From Glaciozyma antarctica PI12 (taxonomy: Eukaryota > Basidiomycota > Microbotryomycetes > Kriegeriales > Camptobasidiaceae), in assembly GCA_002917775.1 (NCBI GenBank), contig KZ627156.1:60838-124837 (forward strand): 64,000 bases of DNA, written 5' to 3'. The notes under the pieces are model-generated. The model saw only the letters and a list, made by a program, of their open reading frames with translations. It did not search any database and had not been told where the DNA came from. Made by a program: the position numbers and the translations under genes. Shown here piece after piece: positions 61,952-64,000 of the stretch (its first letter is position 1; every line of letters starts with the position of its first letter).

Positions 61952-62513
61952 GGTTAAGAGAAGGTGCTGGGGAGGGAAGAGGGAGCAAGTCCATCGAACC
62001 AGTCCCCACCAGTCCGCCAGGGCCAAGACCTTCCCGGACGTCCTTCATGAATTAAACGACCGGCCGGATCCCCGGGAAAATAGACAAGAGGAAGGCTCTT
62101 ACGGAGAAGATATACAGCCTCGCGTCGTCGTCGCTCGGCTGACTGCGGGAAGAAAGAGCTCGAGGAGTTACAGATCGGCGAGCGTATTCAGAGCCATGCG
62201 AGGCAGAGGCGGCAGGGGATGCAGAGTGAAGGGCTGGAGTGGCTTGGGGAGTGGATCGGCGAGAGCTGGAGAGGGCGGAAGCTGGTGCTGTGCGGTGGGC
62301 GGAGGAAGAAGAGTGTTCGTCGTCGTCGTCTCGGCCTCTCGTTCTCCTCCCTCTTCGTCGTCCAACTCGCGCTCGCTCTAGGACAGCTCTCCAGTCAGCA
62401 CAAGGCCATTGATCAGAGCAAGCTGGCGTACGTTAACGGCCTGCTCGATTGAAGAACAGCCGTAGATCACGTCCTCACCACCCCGGACCAGCTCCCCTCT
62501 CCCCCCGCAGCGC
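61952..62513. other. Intergenic region, no gene supported
   Basis: About 560 bp between the secreted-protein start (-) and F-box copy E (+). A C/T-rich run ending in a cag acceptor directly precedes the ATG at 62514. Confidence 0.45.
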
Positions 62514-63516
62514 ATGGCCACCCTCCACTTTCTCCCACCGGAACTTCTCCATCGTATTCTCGAGCCAATTACCCTGGCCCGCCAACTTCCGAGACGCCCC
62601 GACGAAAGCTACGCCTTCTGTGCCGCGCCTCGCTCGTCTCGCACGCTTGGAGGGCGGCAGCACGGGAGCGACTCTGAAGGAACGCTGTGCTCTGGTCCAA
62701 GAACGATGTGAAGGCTTTCATTCGGAGCAGCGCAAGAGGGGTTCGGACGACAGTTGCGCTGACGATTGGAGGGGACCTGGCGGAGAAGGACCTGGTGCGA
62801 GTGATTGGGACATACAACGGACTGAGCAGCGTTCATGCTCACTGGATGATCTGCTGGGATGTGCTGCGTCTGCTGGCGATGGCAATCAAGCTTGCCGTGT
62901 TCGCGACGTCCGAGACTTTTGCTGATTCGACGACGCCGCAGGAGCCACGTCTTTATCCCTCTGCTGCCTCGATGACAGCAGGCCTCCTCTCACAACCCTT
63001 CCCTGTAACCTCACGCACCTTGGGCTCGTCCCATTTCCTAGCTACCCTTCCTCGACACGCTCCTCCAATTCATCCTCACGTCACTCTCCCTCAGCCTTCT
63101 CCAGATGGAGCCCCACCACATTCCCTCCTTCTTCAGCATCGCCCACCAGCTCACTTCGTTCTCCCTCCTCTTCGACCTCGATCCCTACCTCGCCACGCTT
63201 CAGGTGCTCACAAGCGCGTACGTTCACCTCGCGCCTCTCCGTCGAAGCGGACAACTAGGCGAAAGTCCTGGAGTGGGTTCCAGCAGCGCTTCAGAGTCTG
63301 GATTGGATCGGCTGGAAGCAGGTCGAGGGAGAGGCGGACCTCGGACTGTTGCTGAGGCTTCTTGAGATCACTCCGCCCGTCGTCTCGCTCTCCTCTCGCC
63401 GGCTTTTGCGATTCTTTGTTAGGGAGAAGGACAAGGTCACAGAATATCCTTCCTGGCCGGCGTTATGGGCAAAGTGCGATGAGAGGGGGACAAGGGTGAT
63501 GTCCGGGGCGTGTTGA
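62514..63516 (+). pseudogene. F-box/leucine-rich family, copy E (several lesions)
   Basis: The ATG at 62514 opens with LPPELLHRILEP, an F-box start. The frame is lost near 62615-62625; the family sequence resumes in another frame (RASLVSHAWRAAARERL) but meets TGA at 62675-62677, where sister copies have Trp. Fragments of the leucine-rich part follow in changing frames: NLTHLGLVPFPSYP, then FFSIAHQLTSFSLLF, then LGLLLRLLEITPPVVSLSSR and the tail KCDERGTRVM ending at 63516. At least three frame changes plus one stop make this a clear pseudogene. Confidence 0.78.
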
Positions 63517-64000
63517 TTGAGTTATCTAGGGAGGTGCGTCGTTTCGGCAGCTGGCAAGAACGAGTGCTGATTTGGCTCAGGGCGCCTTGATATACGTACA
63601 CGGCAATACACTACGAAAAGCCTCATGCTTTCGGTTCGTGTTTGCACTTCCCCCGCTCGCTGCTCGCTGCTCATTGCTCACTGCCCACTGCTCCTCTCTC
63701 TCCCACTCTTCTCCCACCGGTCTCACCCTCCTTCCCGAATCTTGCTTCTTCCTTGTTCCTCCTCGCTGTTCCTTGGTCGCTCTTCGATCGCAAGTCCTTG
63801 ACATGCCACACCTCCTAAAGCTTGCTGTACCCGCTCTGGAGGGGTCGAGAAGACCGAAAAACTTTCTCTCGCTCGACGAGCGCGAGAGCTTTCGTAACAA
63901 AACCAACGGCTCCTCTGAAACAGCTCTGAAGCTTCGCGCGTGGTATCTTCCCACCCTCACTCAATTGCGCACCTGCCTTTTCCNNCTTTTNCACCATCTC
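63517..64000. other. Right edge, ambiguous bases, no gene seen
   Basis: A C/T-rich stretch without supported coding. Undetermined bases occur at about 63984-63985 and 63991, so the end of the sequence is of low quality. Confidence 0.5.

Overview
This is nuclear DNA of a GC-rich basidiomycete, most likely a Microbotryomycetes red yeast (Rhodotorula/Rhodosporidium-like). Genes are dense and sit on both strands. Nearly all are split by many short introns of about 45-60 nt, with donors such as GTGCGT, GTACGT and GTTCGT, a CTGAC or CTAAC branch site and a YAG acceptor. The proteins are eukaryotic and fungal: exocyst Sec8, Atg7, coatomer epsilon, NudE, Cdc14, Dbp7, a Dfg5-type GH76. I see no bacterial operon structure, no tRNA or rRNA gene and no CRISPR. 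The genus is inferred; the splice structure and gene families are read directly.

Layout. 0.3-5.2 kb: peptidyl-tRNA hydrolase (-), an unrecognised coiled-coil protein (-), a TMEM115-type Golgi membrane protein (+). 5.7-10.7 kb: a zeta-toxin-fold kinase (+), a C2H2 zinc-finger protein (-), a doubtful coding region. 10.9-18.7 kb: SEC8 (-, 16 exons) divergent from the DEAD-box helicase DBP7 (+). 19.0-25.8 kb: three copies of a local F-box/leucine-rich family around ATG7 (-, 12 exons). 26.2-30.1 kb: coatomer epsilon (+) and a GPI-anchored GH76 enzyme (-), convergent with a 60-bp gap. 30.1-32.7 kb: no supported gene. 32.7-42.4 kb: a chromatin-type nuclear protein (+) and a full-length ABCC transporter (+). 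42.8-49.2 kb: F-box copy four (-), NudE (+), a small hypothetical protein (-) and a Nudix/DUF4743 hydrolase (-). 50.1-56.6 kb: an acyl-CoA-binding protein with a hydrophobic tail (+) and CDC14 (+), which carries a 2-kb intron. 57.4-62.0 kb: a glycine-rich cell-surface candidate (+) and a secreted glycine-rich/threonine-rich protein (-). 62.5-63.5 kb: the fifth, most decayed F-box copy.

Several genes belong to secretion and membrane traffic (Sec8, COPI epsilon, TMEM115, Atg7, NudE for dynein) and to the cell wall or surface (GH76, two glycine-rich proteins). I treat this as ordinary fungal gene order, not a functional cluster.

The oddest points are these. All five F-box copies carry a frame break or in-frame stop. 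CDC14 has a roughly 2.03-kb intron among introns of about 50 nt. Several other genes have 400-800-nt introns near the 5' end. A secreted protein carries a glycine-rich domain like that of animal ALK/LTK receptors. Frame lesions also appear in the conserved genes for PTH, TMEM115 and DBP7, so part of the damage may be assembly error; the ambiguous bases at the right edge fit an imperfect assembly. For genes marked as checked, exon ends were placed by hand from splice motifs and protein homology, and the phases were verified by arithmetic.
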